NCBI GenBank assembly: GCA_017437945.1
Contig: JAFRWP010000014.1
Span: forward strand, 1-64,000
DNA length: 64,000 nt
Source: Candidatus Saccharimonadota bacterium
GTDB taxonomy: Bacteria; Patescibacteriota; Saccharimonadia; Saccharimonadales; Saccharimonadaceae
Reading direction: 5' to 3'
Below the pieces are notes generated by a model. The model ran no database searches. It was given only the letters and a program-made list of their open reading frames with translations, and was not told the origin of the DNA. The translations under genes were made by a program, and so were the position numbers. Position 1 is the first letter of the stretch; each line of letters begins with the position of its first letter. Below are positions 1 to 10,196 of the stretch, one piece after another.

Positions 1-15
1 AACTCTCCATAAAAA
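1..15 (-). rRNA. rrs: 16S rRNA, extreme 5' end only (gene continues off the left edge)
   Basis: Read on the minus strand, the first bases give TTTTTATGGAGAGTT, which matches the conserved start of bacterial 16S rRNA (GGAGAGTTTGATC...). A strong promoter and a non-coding AT-rich leader lie just upstream on the same strand. Only the first few bases of the gene are inside the window, so the call rests on this short match plus the leader context. Confidence 0.75.
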
Positions 16-262
16 TGAAAAAATTTGATAAATCAAACATTCGAACGAAATAGAAAAACTTGTTTTGCTATTTCTGAGAATGTGCAGATTCTATATCTTA
101 GTAAAACTAAGATAAAACTCAAATATAAAAGACTGACGATGTGTTGAACATCATAAATTGACATTCTTTAATTGCACAACTAAATTGTTAAACTACAGAA
201 TTTAAAAGCTCAACTAATAAGAGTCCTTCAATAAGATGTCCTCTCGCAGTTGAACTGTTCTA
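16..262 (-). other. rRNA operon leader region
   Basis: About 240 bases between the promoter and the 16S start hold no credible ORF. Several short stems are visible, including GATGT/ACATC near 138-152 and a TCTTAGTTTTACTAAGA hairpin near 100-115. Leaders of this kind carry processing and antitermination signals. I could not identify a clear boxA. Confidence 0.5.
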
Positions 263-291
263 ATCTTATATCACTCTAGAACCAATGTCAA
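263..291 (-). promoter_or_regulatory. rRNA operon promoter
   Basis: Minus strand: TTGACA (291-286), 17-bp spacer, TAAGAT (268-263). Near-consensus sigma70 promoter firing leftward into the 16S leader; start expected near 256. Confidence 0.75.
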
Positions 292-328
292 GCACTTTTT
301 TTGACTTTTTTGAACAATTTTCAATTAT

Positions 329-769
329 TTACAGCACAAAGCCGCAAAACAGGCCAATCATAATGCCAATTGCTGCTCCAACGCATACTTGTGGCACCGT
401 ATGCCCCTCTACAACACGCAATTTCTTCGTCTTTTGATTGCCGTCTGCCACCATCACATTCAGCAGTTTCCCCTGCTCTCCTACGGCATAGCGCACATTC
501 ACAGCATCATAAATCACGATAATCGTCATTGCCAGCGCCAAAACTGTAATATTGGCAAATATGCCATACTTAACGATAAAGAAGGTCGTCAGACCTCCAA
601 AACTAGCCGTATGGCCACTTGGCATACCACCACTACGTGTAAAGCAGTCCAAAGCCTGCCTAAAGCTCATCTTTTTCATTGAGACTAAATCGCCAAGCAG
701 CTTGCCAGTCTGAGCCACAAGCCAGCCTAATACAAATGCGATTAGCCCTCCCAAACCACTCATATCCAT
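329..769 (-). CDS. Divergent PAP2 family (DUF212) membrane protein
   Basis: 146 aa, the normal length for this family. The signature SGGMPSGHTA stretch (about residues 46-55) and the EGHTVPQV segment (about 120-127) match DUF212/YuiD-type divergent PAP2 proteins, which resemble acid phosphatases and vanadium haloperoxidases. There are three to four hydrophobic segments, so it is an inner membrane protein. The substrate is unknown for the family. A TATATT box lies 6 bases before the ATG, so the mRNA may be leaderless. Confidence 0.85.
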   Translation of the reverse strand: MDMSGLGGLIAFVLGWLVAQTGKLLGDLVSMKKMSFRQALDCFTRSGGMPSGHTASFGGLTTFFIVKYGIFANITVLALAMTIIVIYDAVNVRYAVGEQGKLLNVMVADGNQKTKKLRVVEGHTVPQVCVGAAIGIMIGLFCGFVL

Positions 770-869
770 ATATATAATATATCATACCAATATTTTGTTC
801 GTCTATGACTACGCTTATGCTAATCTTTGTCTGTATTTTTCACAACGAACGCCGCTCCAACTCTTGAAT

Positions 870-909
870 AAAAAAGCGCCCCGTCCTTCGTATTCGGACG
901 GGGCTTTCA
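870..909 (-). terminator. Rho-independent terminator
   Basis: Minus strand: GCCCCGTCC / GGACGGGGC stem followed by GCTTTTTT. It ends the 1391-933 gene's transcript. Confidence 0.85.
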
Positions 910-932
910 AAGATCAATGAGCAATGCCAGTT

Positions 933-1391
933 TTAAGGCAGAACAGTAATGTGTGACATATCCACGATAATCGGCTTTTTAAGCTTCAGCATCCGTTTCA
1001 ATTCATTCTTCGTCTGCTGCCAGCATATCCGCATCGTTTCACTCACTGAAAACGGCCCGACGAAATCATTCGGATGCGGATAATTCTTAAAGAATTCGTC
1101 CATCTTTGCTCTATCACCCCTAAGTTCCTCAAATTCCTCAACGGCGAAAATCAGCGGACTCGCCAGGTTGGCTCCTAGCTGATTCGTGGGGATCGATGAG
1201 AAGAAATCTCCTGGCTCAGATTGAATTTTTCTGTCGAAAAACAAAATTACTCCTCCGTCTTCCCATGGCTTTCCACACTTCGCTTTCACAAACTTACCAT
1301 GCGTATAGCCAATATGCGACTCATCGCATACCGGCACATAGATAATTACCGTGTCATTAATCTTCAGTGTCTCAATGTACTTCTTGTCCAT
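933..1391 (-). CDS. Hypothetical protein, soluble
   Basis: 152 aa from the chosen ATG at 1391, which has GAGGAGGGG about 5 bases upstream. A longer in-frame start at 1448 adds a hydrophobic stretch that lacks a Shine-Dalgarno site, so I reject it. The protein starts MDKKYIETLKINDTVIIYV and has no family motif that I recognise. It has no membrane segment. It has its own terminator and a strong ribosome site, like several other orphan genes in this window. Confidence 0.7.
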   Translation of the reverse strand: MDKKYIETLKINDTVIIYVPVCDESHIGYTHGKFVKAKCGKPWEDGGVILFFDRKIQSEPGDFFSSIPTNQLGANLASPLIFAVEEFEELRGDRAKMDEFFKNYPHPNDFVGPFSVSETMRICWQQTKNELKRMLKLKKPIIVDMSHITVLP

Positions 1392-1471
1392 GCAACCCCT
1401 CCTCAAGAATAATAATATATATAATAACATATTTTTTATTATTAGCAAGGAGACTTATCTTCAGTATTCCA

Positions 1472-1501
1472 CAAAAATACCCACTATTATAGTGGGTATT
1501 C
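1472..1501 (-). terminator. Terminator of the gyrB-gyrA operon
   Basis: Minus strand: ATACCCACTAT / ATAGTGGGTAT stem followed by TTTTT. Confidence 0.85.
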
Positions 1502-1523
1502 ATTAGTCGCTCTAAGATGCTGG

Positions 1524-4184
1524 CTACTCGGCTTTTTCGGCTTTTGCTGCTAGCTTTTCGTCTTCAGCCTCAGCTTCTTCCTCTTCTTTCGGAATAATAC
1601 CAATAGAAGCTACCGTATCGCCATCATTGAGACGCATCACGCGTACACCCTGCGTTGCGCGACCAAGAGTTGGGATATCCTTGACCGCCACACGAATGGC
1701 CTGACCGTTTGTCGACATCATAATGATCTCTTGCGCATCTGGATCAAGCGTATGTACGGCTGCGATTGGACCAGTCTTGGCCGTCACAGCGGCTACTTTT
1801 ACGCCTACACCGCCACGCTTATGTGGTGGGAAGTTTGTTGCGGCCGTCATCTTGCCATAACCATTCGTCGAAATCACAATCAATTTCTGCGTCTTTGCAT
1901 CAGACACTACATCCATGCCGACTACAGTGTCATTTGGACGTAGGCGTACACCGCGTACACCGCGTGCGGAGCGCCCCATTGGGCGTACATCTTTCTCGTT
2001 AAAGCGTACTGCCTGACCAGCTGACGTAGAGATGATAATATCATTCTCGCCTGTCGTACCGCGCACCCAGCGTAATTCGTCGCCCTCATCAAGCTTGATT
2101 GTAATCAAACCGTTGGTGCGGATATTAGCGTAATCCTTCAATGAGGTCTTCTTGATGGTGCCTTTCGTAGTTGCCATGAAGAGATAACCGTCTTCACCCG
2201 CTTCGTCACCCTGCTTAATCACCGCCGTAATCTTCTCTTCCGGATGTAAGCTGAGCAAGTTCACCGACGCCGTACCCTTGGCAGACAACGACGATTGTGG
2301 AATCTCATAAGCCTTAATGCGGAAAATGCGACCTTGGTTCGTGAAGAATAGCAAGAAGTCATGTGAAGATGCAGTAATAATCGTATCAATCACATCCTCT
2401 TCCTTCGTAGTCATACCGCGACGGCCTTTACCGCCACGATTCTGCTTCTTGAAATCGCTCTGAAGTACGCGCTTGACGTAACCTTGTGCGGTTAAGAGTA
2501 CTGCGCTCTCTTCATCAGGAATCAAATCTTCTTCGGCGAACTTACCAAGTTCATGGTTAATAATCTTACTCTTGCGCTTATCGCCATACTTCTCTTTCAT
2601 CGCAAGGAGTTCTTCCTTAACGACATCGAGAATCGCCTGTTCGGAAGCCAAAATCTTTTCGTACTTCGCAATGAGTTCGAGTAATTCTTTAAGTTCATTC
2701 TCAATCTTATCGCGTTCTAGTCCTTGGAGACGGCGAAGTTGCATTGCCAAAATCGCTGCAGCCTGAATTTCCGATAAACCGAAGCGTTCCATGAGGCGCT
2801 TATCAGCATCATCATAGGATTCACGAATCGTCTTAATCACTTCGTCGATGTGATCCAACGCAATCTTCAAACCCTCCAAGATATGTGCACGTTCTTTTGC
2901 CTTATTGAGATCATACTCAGTCCTGCGACGAATCACCTTCTGGCGATGCTTAATGAACTCTGCCAAGATTTCCTTAAGACCCATCACCTTTGGCTGAATG
3001 CCATCAACGAGTGCAAGCACGTTGTAGTGGAATGAAGTCTGCAAACCAGTCATCTTGTAAAGCTGGTTCAAAATCTTCTTCGGGAAGGCATCCTTTTTCA
3101 GTTCTACTACTACGCGAATCTTACCGCGGGCGGATTCATCGCGTGCATCGGCAATGTGATCAAGTTTCTTTGCGAGTACCAAGTCACGCACCTTCTCGAC
3201 GAAGGCTTCCTTGCTCATACCGTAAGGCACTTCCGTAATTACGATATTATAGCGACCGTTCTTACGCTCTTCGATATTTGCTACGGCGCGAATCGTGACC
3301 GAACCGCGACCAGTTGCATAAGCCTGCTTCATTGGTGCGCCACCGTAAACTTCCGCTCCCGTTGGGAAATCTGGACCCTTTACGTGCTTCATCAATTCTT
3401 CAAGCGTGATATCTGGATTATCGATTTGCGCAACCGTCGCATCCACAACCTCACCGAGGTTATGTGGTGGAATATTGGTTGCCATACCGACCGCAATACC
3501 CATCTGACCATTCAAAAGAATGTTTGGCACGGCAGCTGGAAGCACCACTGGTTCCTGCTCAGTACCATCGAAGTTATCACGGAAATCAACCGTATTCTTT
3601 TCGATATCGGCCAATAGCTCTGCGCCAACCTTATCCATGCGGGCCTCGGTATAGCGCGATGCAGCGGCTTCATCGCCGTCCATCGAACCGAAGTTACCCT
3701 GACCTTCAACGAGCGTATAACGCATCTTCCAAGGCTGGGCGAGGTTCACCATGGATTCATAAATCGACGAATCGCCGTGCGGGTGATATTTACCCATTAC
3801 TTCACCGACGATACGTGCCGACTTCACAGTTGCATGTGGCGCCTTCCAACCATTCTTATTCATTGCGTACAAGATACGACGGTTTACTGGTTTCAAACCA
3901 TCGCGTACATCTGGAAGTGCACGATCAATCAAAACCGACATCGAATAACGTAGGAAGCTATCTTCCATCACGTTTTCGACCGTCAATTCTTCGACGCCAT
4001 CTTCCCCACGATGTGCTTGTAGACCACCAACTTTTACAATCTCTTCTTCCTCGGTATTGTAATCACCGAGCGTTTCATCAACGCCTTTATTATCAGTTGC
4101 ATCCGGCACGCCACCAACTTTACTGGCGTCTTTTTCGTTTTCGTTCTCTTCTGGAGTTTCGTTTAATTTCTTCTTATCTACCAT
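1524..4184 (-). CDS. gyrA: DNA gyrase subunit A
   Basis: 886 aa. GyrA cuts and rejoins DNA in the gyrase A2B2 complex. The breakage-reunion domain is clear: [19 protein letters not shown] (about 77-95), the quinolone region GDSSIYESM with Ser at the E. coli S83 position and Glu at the D87 position, and the catalytic Tyr in SRYTEARM. The C-terminal beta-pinwheel carries a GyrA-box-like [10 protein letters not shown], which supports true gyrase over topoisomerase IV. An acidic tail of about 60 residues precedes the conserved N terminus and is longer than in E. coli. It follows gyrB by 11 bases, so the two are one operon. Confidence 0.97.
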   Translation of the reverse strand: MVDKKKLNETPEENENEKDASKVGGVPDATDNKGVDETLGDYNTEEEEIVKVGGLQAHRGEDGVEELTVENVMEDSFLRYSMSVLIDRALPDVRDGLKPVNRRILYAMNKNGWKAPHATVKSARIVGEVMGKYHPHGDSSIYESMVNLAQPWKMRYTLVEGQGNFGSMDGDEAAASRYTEARMDKVGAELLADIEKNTVDFRDNFDGTEQEPVVLPAAVPNILLNGQMGIAVGMATNIPPHNLGEVVDATVAQIDNPDITLEELMKHVKGPDFPTGAEVYGGAPMKQAYATGRGSVTIRAVANIEERKNGRYNIVITEVPYGMSKEAFVEKVRDLVLAKKLDHIADARDESARGKIRVVVELKKDAFPKKILNQLYKMTGLQTSFHYNVLALVDGIQPKVMGLKEILAEFIKHRQKVIRRRTEYDLNKAKERAHILEGLKIALDHIDEVIKTIRESYDDADKRLMERFGLSEIQAAAILAMQLRRLQGLERDKIENELKELLELIAKYEKILASEQAILDVVKEELLAMKEKYGDKRKSKIINHELGKFAEEDLIPDEESAVLLTAQGYVKRVLQSDFKKQNRGGKGRRGMTTKEEDVIDTIITASSHDFLLFFTNQGRIFRIKAYEIPQSSLSAKGTASVNLLSLHPEEKITAVIKQGDEAGEDGYLFMATTKGTIKKTSLKDYANIRTNGLITIKLDEGDELRWVRGTTGENDIIISTSAGQAVRFNEKDVRPMGRSARGVRGVRLRPNDTVVGMDVVSDAKTQKLIVISTNGYGKMTAATNFPPHKRGGVGVKVAAVTAKTGPIAAVHTLDPDAQEIIMMSTNGQAIRVAVKDIPTLGRATQGVRVMRLNDGDTVASIGIIPKEEEEAEAEDEKLAAKAEKAE

Positions 4185-4195
4185 AACCTATCTCC

Positions 4196-6202
4196 TTAGA
4201 AGTCCAAATCATCCAAATCAACCGTTGCGGCACGGGATTGAATAAAGTTTTTACGAAGTTCCGCCTCGCTGCCCATCAACTTGGTAAAGATTGCATCCGC
4301 TTTTTCGGCATCCTCAATATTTACGCGAATCAATGTACGTGTTTTTGGATTCATAGTAGTCGCCCAGAGTTGAGATGCATCCATCTCACCAAGACCCTTA
4401 AAGCGCTGCTGTGCGGTATAACCAGCCTGCTTAAAGCGTTCGTCGTCTGGATTAATTTTTGTACCAGCCGCCTTGCGTTCTTCAATGCGTTTGGTCAAAG
4501 TTTGTTCAAGTGCGTCTTCATTATATATATATTCGATTTTGCGCTGTGAACCAGTACCTTTAATCAAACCAAATAGCGGTGGTTTCGCCAAGTAAACATG
4601 ACCAGCCTTAATAACTTCAGGCATATAGCGGAAGAAGAATGTAAGAAGCAAAGTTGAGATATGTGCACCATCTACATCCGCATCCGTCATGAATACAATT
4701 TTGTAATAACGTAAACCGTCAATATTGAACGATTCACCAATACCGACGCCCATAGCTTTAATCAAAGAAACAATTTCGGCGTTCGCAAACATCTTATCGA
4801 GATGAGCGCGCTCAGTGTTCAAAACTTTACCGCGTAGTGGCAAAATCGCCTGAATCTTCGAATCGCGACCTTCCTTTGCTGAACCCGCCGCAGAGTTACC
4901 CTCTACGATGAAGAGTTCACATTCCGTACGATCACGCGAAGAACAATCCGCCAACTTCGATGGCAAGTTCAGACCTTCAAAGGCGCCTTTACGCAAAACG
5001 TTATCACGTGCTGCGCGTGCTGCTTTGCGAGCACGTGCTGCAAGCGTAGCTTTTTGAACGATTGCTTTCGCTACATCAGGATGCTCTTCCAAATAATAAG
5101 CAAAGTATTCGCTCATCACTTTATCGACATAACCACGTACTTCTGGGTTACCAAGTTTATTCTTGGTCTGACCTTCAAACTGCGGATCCGGTAACTTAAC
5201 CAAAATAACCGCGGCGAGGCCTTCCTTGATATCGTCACCCGTCAAGTTCTCGTCTTTTTCCTTCAGCAAACCATTCTTGCGTGCATAATCATTAATCGTG
5301 CGGTTTAATGCTGTACGGAAACCAACCACATGCATACCGCCATCTGGCGTCAACACGTTGTTCGCGAACGGACGCATCGTCTCAGCGAGACTATCATTAT
5401 ATTGAACCGCGATTTCAACGACGCTATCTTCAATCTGTTTCTCAACATAGAAGATATCACCACCACCGAGCACTTCCTTGCCATCATTCAAACGGCGAAC
5501 GTAGCTCTTGATACCACCTTCAAAGTAAAACGAATCACTTTTACCGGTGCGCTCATCATGTACGGTTGCCAAGATACCTTTAGTCAGATATGCCTGGTGA
5601 CGCAAATAATTAACTACCCAATCATAATCAAATACGGTCGTTTCCTTAAAGATGGTTGGATCTGGGTAGAACGTAATGCTCGTACCAATCTTCTCTGTCT
5701 TCCCCGTCACCTCAATTGGTTTAACAGTGCGACCAGTTTCAAACTCAATATGATTAACTTTACCATCACGATAGACTTCCGCAATCATTCGTGTCGAAAG
5801 CGCGTTTACTACCGACGAACCAACACCGTGCAAACCTGACGATACTTTATAGCCACCGCCGCCAAACTTACCACCAGCATGGAGAACCGTAAGAACAGTC
5901 TCAAGAGTGGACAGTTTCGTCTTTGGGTGAATGTCAACCGGAATACCACGGCCGTTATCCTCTACACGACAACCGCCATCGGCTAGCAAGGTGACCACGA
6001 CGTTTGTCGCAAAACCTGCAATTGCCTCATCGATGGAGTTATCGGCAATCTCTTTAATGAGATGATGTAAACCGTCATACCCAGTTGAGCCAATGTACAT
6101 GCCAGGACGTTTACGAACTGGCTCTAGCCCTTCCAAAACCTGAATTTCGGACGCATTATATTCTTCTTCGGCCTGTTTAGAGACCCTGCTAGATGCAGCC
6201 AT
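4196..6202 (-). CDS. gyrB: DNA gyrase subunit B
   Basis: 668 aa, the short form without the proteobacterial insert. The GHKL ATPase part shows RKRPGMYIGST (about 32-42), DNSIDEA and GLHGVGSSVVNALS. The TOPRIM part shows the EGNSAAGSAKEGRD and MTDADVDGAHI motifs (metal-binding Glu and DxD). The C terminus has GLGEMDASQLWATTM. It supplies ATP hydrolysis to gyrase. First gene of the gyrB-gyrA operon, with a promoter at 6241-6269 and GAGGTAAAG as ribosome site. Confidence 0.97.
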   Translation of the reverse strand: MAASSRVSKQAEEEYNASEIQVLEGLEPVRKRPGMYIGSTGYDGLHHLIKEIADNSIDEAIAGFATNVVVTLLADGGCRVEDNGRGIPVDIHPKTKLSTLETVLTVLHAGGKFGGGGYKVSSGLHGVGSSVVNALSTRMIAEVYRDGKVNHIEFETGRTVKPIEVTGKTEKIGTSITFYPDPTIFKETTVFDYDWVVNYLRHQAYLTKGILATVHDERTGKSDSFYFEGGIKSYVRRLNDGKEVLGGGDIFYVEKQIEDSVVEIAVQYNDSLAETMRPFANNVLTPDGGMHVVGFRTALNRTINDYARKNGLLKEKDENLTGDDIKEGLAAVILVKLPDPQFEGQTKNKLGNPEVRGYVDKVMSEYFAYYLEEHPDVAKAIVQKATLAARARKAARAARDNVLRKGAFEGLNLPSKLADCSSRDRTECELFIVEGNSAAGSAKEGRDSKIQAILPLRGKVLNTERAHLDKMFANAEIVSLIKAMGVGIGESFNIDGLRYYKIVFMTDADVDGAHISTLLLTFFFRYMPEVIKAGHVYLAKPPLFGLIKGTGSQRKIEYIYNEDALEQTLTKRIEERKAAGTKINPDDERFKQAGYTAQQRFKGLGEMDASQLWATTMNPKTRTLIRVNIEDAEKADAIFTKLMGSEAELRKNFIQSRAATVDLDDLDF

Positions 6203-6240
6203 GAATACTTTACCTCAACTTGATATTTAATACATATAAT

Positions 6241-6269
6241 ATATTACATTACTGTATCTAATAATTCAA
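6241..6269 (-). promoter_or_regulatory. gyrBA promoter
   Basis: Minus strand: TTGAAT (6269-6264), 17-bp spacer, TAATAT (6246-6241). It lies about 40 bases before the gyrB ATG. Confidence 0.65.
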
Positions 6270-6305
6270 GTTTTTACCCCCTAAAATCGCGTCTAAGGCC
6301 TTTGT

Positions 6306-9300
6306 TTAGCGCCAGCGCAGTACAATACCGTCTTCAGCGTCATTCGTGGCCCTAATGCCGCCTGACGCGGTCGTTTGTGGTTGCATCATTGGTGCCGCCG
6401 CCACTGTTACCGGCGCTGCTGCTACAGGGGTAGAGTTTGGTTGCGCAATTGGTTGCGTTGCTACCGGCCTTGGCGCTGACGCACTGTGATCAATCCTAAA
6501 CACCGATGGGTCCTGCGGAGCTTGCTGTACTGGCGCCGCTACCGGCGTCAATGTCTTGCCATGCGTCGATGCTATGCCAGTTGCCATCTTGTTGGCTGCT
6601 GGCGGCGTACCGCTTGCACCCGCCATCAAAACTTTGCGGTTATTATTGTGCTGAATCTTAAATACCGTCGGATCCGTATTGAAAGTCGCTTGGCCAGTCT
6701 GAGCCAAAATTGCGTTCTGTGCTGCCGTTGCTGCCCATACCGAACCATTCGGATTCTCCATCATCTTCTCTGCTGCTACAATCCGCGGAGCCTGTACCGG
6801 TGTACTACCAACCATCACGCCCGCCGAGCCCGATGCCTTGTTGTGCGTAATCATGCTCGACTTTTGTGTCTGAACTGGTTGCGCTGCCGACTGCTTCTGT
6901 ATGGCCGGCGCCGGTTTCTGTTGCGCAACCTTCGGTACTGCCGCTACGCTCGGATGCGGTGCAGGCGCTGCGTTACTTACCGCCGGCTGTACGACTTCTG
7001 GCTTCGCAACTTGCTGTACAGCATTCGCCTTTACTTCTTCGCGTGCCTGCTTTTCGAGTTTTGCCTTCTTTTCTAGCCACGCATCAAGGAAGTTCTTCTT
7101 CGGTGGCGCACTCGGCTTAGGCTTGACCTGCTCAACTTTCTTTTCTACTACTGCGCCGGCCACTACTGGCTTTTCTTTTTCCGCTACTGGAGTTGGAGCT
7201 GGAGCCGCTGGCGCACTTGGCGCTTCATCGGTTGCCGCCAAACGCCTATCAATCTCTTCCTCAACTTCCGCACGTGGACGGCCGAAGCGTGACAAAGCAT
7301 ACTCGCGCATGCGCTGCATCAATTCTTCGCTCGACTCGCCTAGTGGCGGCAAAAGTTTCAACGTAAATGGCGATGTCGGCAAACCAAACATCAATACCGT
7401 CGTTACCGCTTCGTGGTTTGGAATCTTATGCAAATCTTCCGCATTAAATACTGGCTGGAAGGCTTTCTCCATCAACTCCGCATCTGTCACGCCAATACGA
7501 CCGCACAAAATCGTACCGACGTTACCAAGAATCGCCTCACGAATCTTGTCGGTCAGCTGCGTCATGAACTGGTTCGCCAATACCAAGTTCAAGCGATACT
7601 TACGAGCCTCAGACAGAATCGATTCGAAGCTCTCTGTCGCAAAGTTCTGGAACTCATCTACGAATAGACAGAAGTCAACGCGTTCATCTTCCGGCGTATC
7701 CGCACGGCTCATAGCTGCCGCCTGGAACTTCATCACGAAGATCATACCAAGAAGCTTCGCGTTCAACTCGCCCGTCTTACCTTTCGACAGGTTCACGAGC
7801 AAGATTTTCTTGTTATCCATGATTTCGCGAATATTGAACCCAGACTTAGGCTGACCCAAAATATTGCGCATCATCTTGTTCGAAAGGAACGGACCCCACT
7901 TCGAAACGAACCAGCTCGTCACCTCACCTGCATCATTCGATTTTTGTGATGCCGGAAACTCTTTCGTCCAATAATCATATACGGTCTTATCGGTCACATA
8001 TTTTAATTTGCTCTTCACAAATTCTGGATCAATGAAACAGCGTGGAATATCAATAAATGTGCCGCCATCCGGATCGCTCATTAATAATAGTGCGGCATTA
8101 CGGAACATGTGCTGCGCGCGCGGACCAAAGATACCCTGGTTACCCGGATCGTACAGGCTAGTCAACATATTAATACCTTCCTGAACGATGAAGTCCTTCT
8201 GGTCTTCCGTCTGGAATTCGAACATGTTCATACCAACCGGATTATCCAAGTTACCTGGCTCGAACAAAATCACATCATCCATGCGCTCTGGCGGTACTTT
8301 CGAAAGAATCGTCTCCACCGCGTCACCATGTGGATCAATAAAACAGAAACCGCGCCCATCGCACATATCCTGATAAGCCAAGTTCGTGAGAAGCACAGAC
8401 TTACCCATACCAGTAGCACCAATTACGTAAGTATGACGACGTCGGTCATTTTCGCTCAAACGAATCGTTTTCTTTTCGCCACGGAACTCATTAACGCCAA
8501 GTACTAGGCCCTCTTCTACCAGTCTTGCTGGACCATCGACCTGCTTCGTCGCCTGACGCTCAACCTGGCTAGTCGGAATAGCATTCTGCGCCGGCAAGTG
8601 ATAAATACTTGCTAGCTCCACGCTATTCAAAATCATATCCCTACGTTCTTGCGGGAAAGTCCTAAATATATAATCTCTTGCTAAGCTTTCGCTGCCCTTT
8701 TGCATGTCATAGCGGAAACCGTTGTAACCCTGCAAATCAAACTGCGAAAATACTGAAACTACACCATTGATAATAGCCTCTGAGCGCGCCTTAGATGCGC
8801 TGCTTGCAACGATACGAATCAAACATTCAAAGCCAGGATTCTTAGTCTTATCCTCGACCTTTGTAATTTCTTCTTGTTGTAAATTTGACAGACTCTCTTT
8901 ATTATCTCCGTAAGGATCGTGTAGCTCTGGCGGTTTCCATAGCGCTTGCATTACATCAACGATAAAGTTCGTTGAGTGATAAACAATTTTACCCAAAAAG
9001 TTCGACGGTGCCGTAGTCTTCTTCCCGTCTCGTATATTTTGTACTCGCTCGAGCGATTTTCTTGTCCAAGTACCGTCCGTTGGGCGGAACATAACTTGGA
9101 GGCCAATACCGTCACCATGCTTCGCCACCGACAAAGCGTTAATTAACGCCAAGCTCGCATCGCGCTTGCTATCCTCATAGGTTGCAATCGGATACCAGAA
9201 CTCGGTCTTCAACCTCAACTCACCGCCGACCACGGCATCTATCTTGCCTTCTGCGCTAAAGAAGTTTGGATCTTCCACCTCTTCCATACGTGCTGTCGGA

Positions 9301-9689
9301 TATGCCGCTGAAATCGCCTGCTTGACCGTTTCGGTCAATACGGCCGGCACGACAGCATAATAATTAATAAAGCCATCGTGTGCGACGATTTCAAAGCTAA
9401 TATGGCGCTGACCGTACAGTTTACCTTTGATACCCTTCTTCAAAGTCGACGAAATAATACTATACATTACTTGCGACTCGGAAATTTGTTCATTTATCAC
9501 ATCGCGCTCATCGCGACCACCGCCCTGCACGTCATCCGTGCTCGGTGGCAAATGAATCAACATCGGTACCATCTTTAGTGCGCGTTCGTAATTTTTACGC
9601 GTACGCTTAATGGTCGCAAAAACTTTCCAGCCAATCAACAGACCGCCAATCGCTACCAAACATAGAATAATTACAGTCTTCGGATCCAT
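6306..9689 (-). CDS. HerA/TraG-like P-loop ATPase with N-terminal membrane anchor and disordered Pro/Ala tail
   Basis: 1127 aa. One hydrophobic segment at residues 6-26 anchors it in the membrane. The ATPase core has Walker A GATGMGKSVLL (about 424-434), SerGly-rich and hydrophobic strands, and Walker B LFVDEFQNF (about 676-684), then an ANQF motif typical of VirB4/TraD/HerA-type DNA-pumping motors. From about residue 790 to the end it is Ala/Pro/Gln/Val-rich and probably unstructured. Families of this type translocate DNA or protein at the membrane. No other type IV secretion genes are nearby, so substrate and role are unknown. Its ATG overlaps the stop of the upstream gene by one base (TAATG). 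Confidence 0.8.
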   Translation of the reverse strand: MDPKTVIILCLVAIGGLLIGWKVFATIKRTRKNYERALKMVPMLIHLPPSTDDVQGGGRDERDVINEQISESQVMYSIISSTLKKGIKGKLYGQRHISFEIVAHDGFINYYAVVPAVLTETVKQAISAAYPTARMEEVEDPNFFSAEGKIDAVVGGELRLKTEFWYPIATYEDSKRDASLALINALSVAKHGDGIGLQVMFRPTDGTWTRKSLERVQNIRDGKKTTAPSNFLGKIVYHSTNFIVDVMQALWKPPELHDPYGDNKESLSNLQQEEITKVEDKTKNPGFECLIRIVASSASKARSEAIINGVVSVFSQFDLQGYNGFRYDMQKGSESLARDYIFRTFPQERRDMILNSVELASIYHLPAQNAIPTSQVERQATKQVDGPARLVEEGLVLGVNEFRGEKKTIRLSENDRRRHTYVIGATGMGKSVLLTNLAYQDMCDGRGFCFIDPHGDAVETILSKVPPERMDDVILFEPGNLDNPVGMNMFEFQTEDQKDFIVQEGINMLTSLYDPGNQGIFGPRAQHMFRNAALLLMSDPDGGTFIDIPRCFIDPEFVKSKLKYVTDKTVYDYWTKEFPASQKSNDAGEVTSWFVSKWGPFLSNKMMRNILGQPKSGFNIREIMDNKKILLVNLSKGKTGELNAKLLGMIFVMKFQAAAMSRADTPEDERVDFCLFVDEFQNFATESFESILSEARKYRLNLVLANQFMTQLTDKIREAILGNVGTILCGRIGVTDAELMEKAFQPVFNAEDLHKIPNHEAVTTVLMFGLPTSPFTLKLLPPLGESSEELMQRMREYALSRFGRPRAEVEEEIDRRLAATDEAPSAPAAPAPTPVAEKEKPVVAGAVVEKKVEQVKPKPSAPPKKNFLDAWLEKKAKLEKQAREEVKANAVQQVAKPEVVQPAVSNAAPAPHPSVAAVPKVAQQKPAPAIQKQSAAQPVQTQKSSMITHNKASGSAGVMVGSTPVQAPRIVAAEKMMENPNGSVWAATAAQNAILAQTGQATFNTDPTVFKIQHNNNRKVLMAGASGTPPAANKMATGIASTHGKTLTPVAAPVQQAPQDPSVFRIDHSASAPRPVATQPIAQPNSTPVAAAPVTVAAAPMMQPQTTASGGIRATNDAEDGIVLRWR

Positions 9690-10183
9690 TAACTACCGTT
9701 CCCGTTTAACCCGTCACCACGGTTACGATTAAATGCTTTATTCATCATGTCCCACCGCGCAACATCCATCTCTGCCAATAGTTTATGCGGGTCCTTACGG
9801 TCACGATTCACGATTTTCGACACTGCCTGCATATAAGCTTTCGGCAAAGTCTCTGCATCGCGTTTTATACTTATCGAACCAAGATCGCGCAACGCATCCG
9901 CACCTTCCTCGTCATTCTTGGTCGGCTTCGGCTGCTTCTTCTGTTGCAACATCGGCATCGCGCTCGACATCACTTCTGGCGCCTTCTCGCTTACCGATGA
10001 CTCCTGACTCTCAACCATTTCAGCTGGGCGCTCGATATCTGGCTTCAAGTCGCTTCGTTCGTTTAAGTAATCGTTAAAATCTTCTACTTCCCCTGTAGGA
10101 GGTAGCATAGGATTATTTTCAGGAGCGCCAAAAACAGGAGTTTTTTCAGAAAAATTACCCCCACCAGCGCCCATGCTATCCAT
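9689..10183 (-). CDS. Hypothetical acidic protein, partner of the downstream ATPase
   Basis: 164 aa from the ATG at 10183. The ATG two codons upstream (10189) is unlikely, because a TACAAT box ends exactly 7 bases before 10183, which points to a leaderless mRNA. The sequence is hydrophilic and Gly/Pro/Glu-rich in the first half. The C-terminal part (ALRDLGSISIKRDAETLPKA onward) is more ordered and helical. No known domain seen. The one-base overlap with the ATPase gene suggests translational coupling and a shared function. Confidence 0.7.
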   Translation of the reverse strand: MDSMGAGGGNFSEKTPVFGAPENNPMLPPTGEVEDFNDYLNERSDLKPDIERPAEMVESQESSVSEKAPEVMSSAMPMLQQKKQPKPTKNDEEGADALRDLGSISIKRDAETLPKAYMQAVSKIVNRDRKDPHKLLAEMDVARWDMMNKAFNRNRGDGLNGNGS

Positions 10184-10196
10184 AAGCATTATTGTA

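Noticed and set aside
3464-4186. Plus-strand ORF of 240 aa opposite gyrA
   Set aside because: Antisense shadow of a highly conserved gene; no start signals.
6901-7854. Plus-strand ORF of 317 aa opposite the ATPase gene
   Set aside because: Mirror of the Ala/Pro-rich coding strand; composition is a complement artefact.
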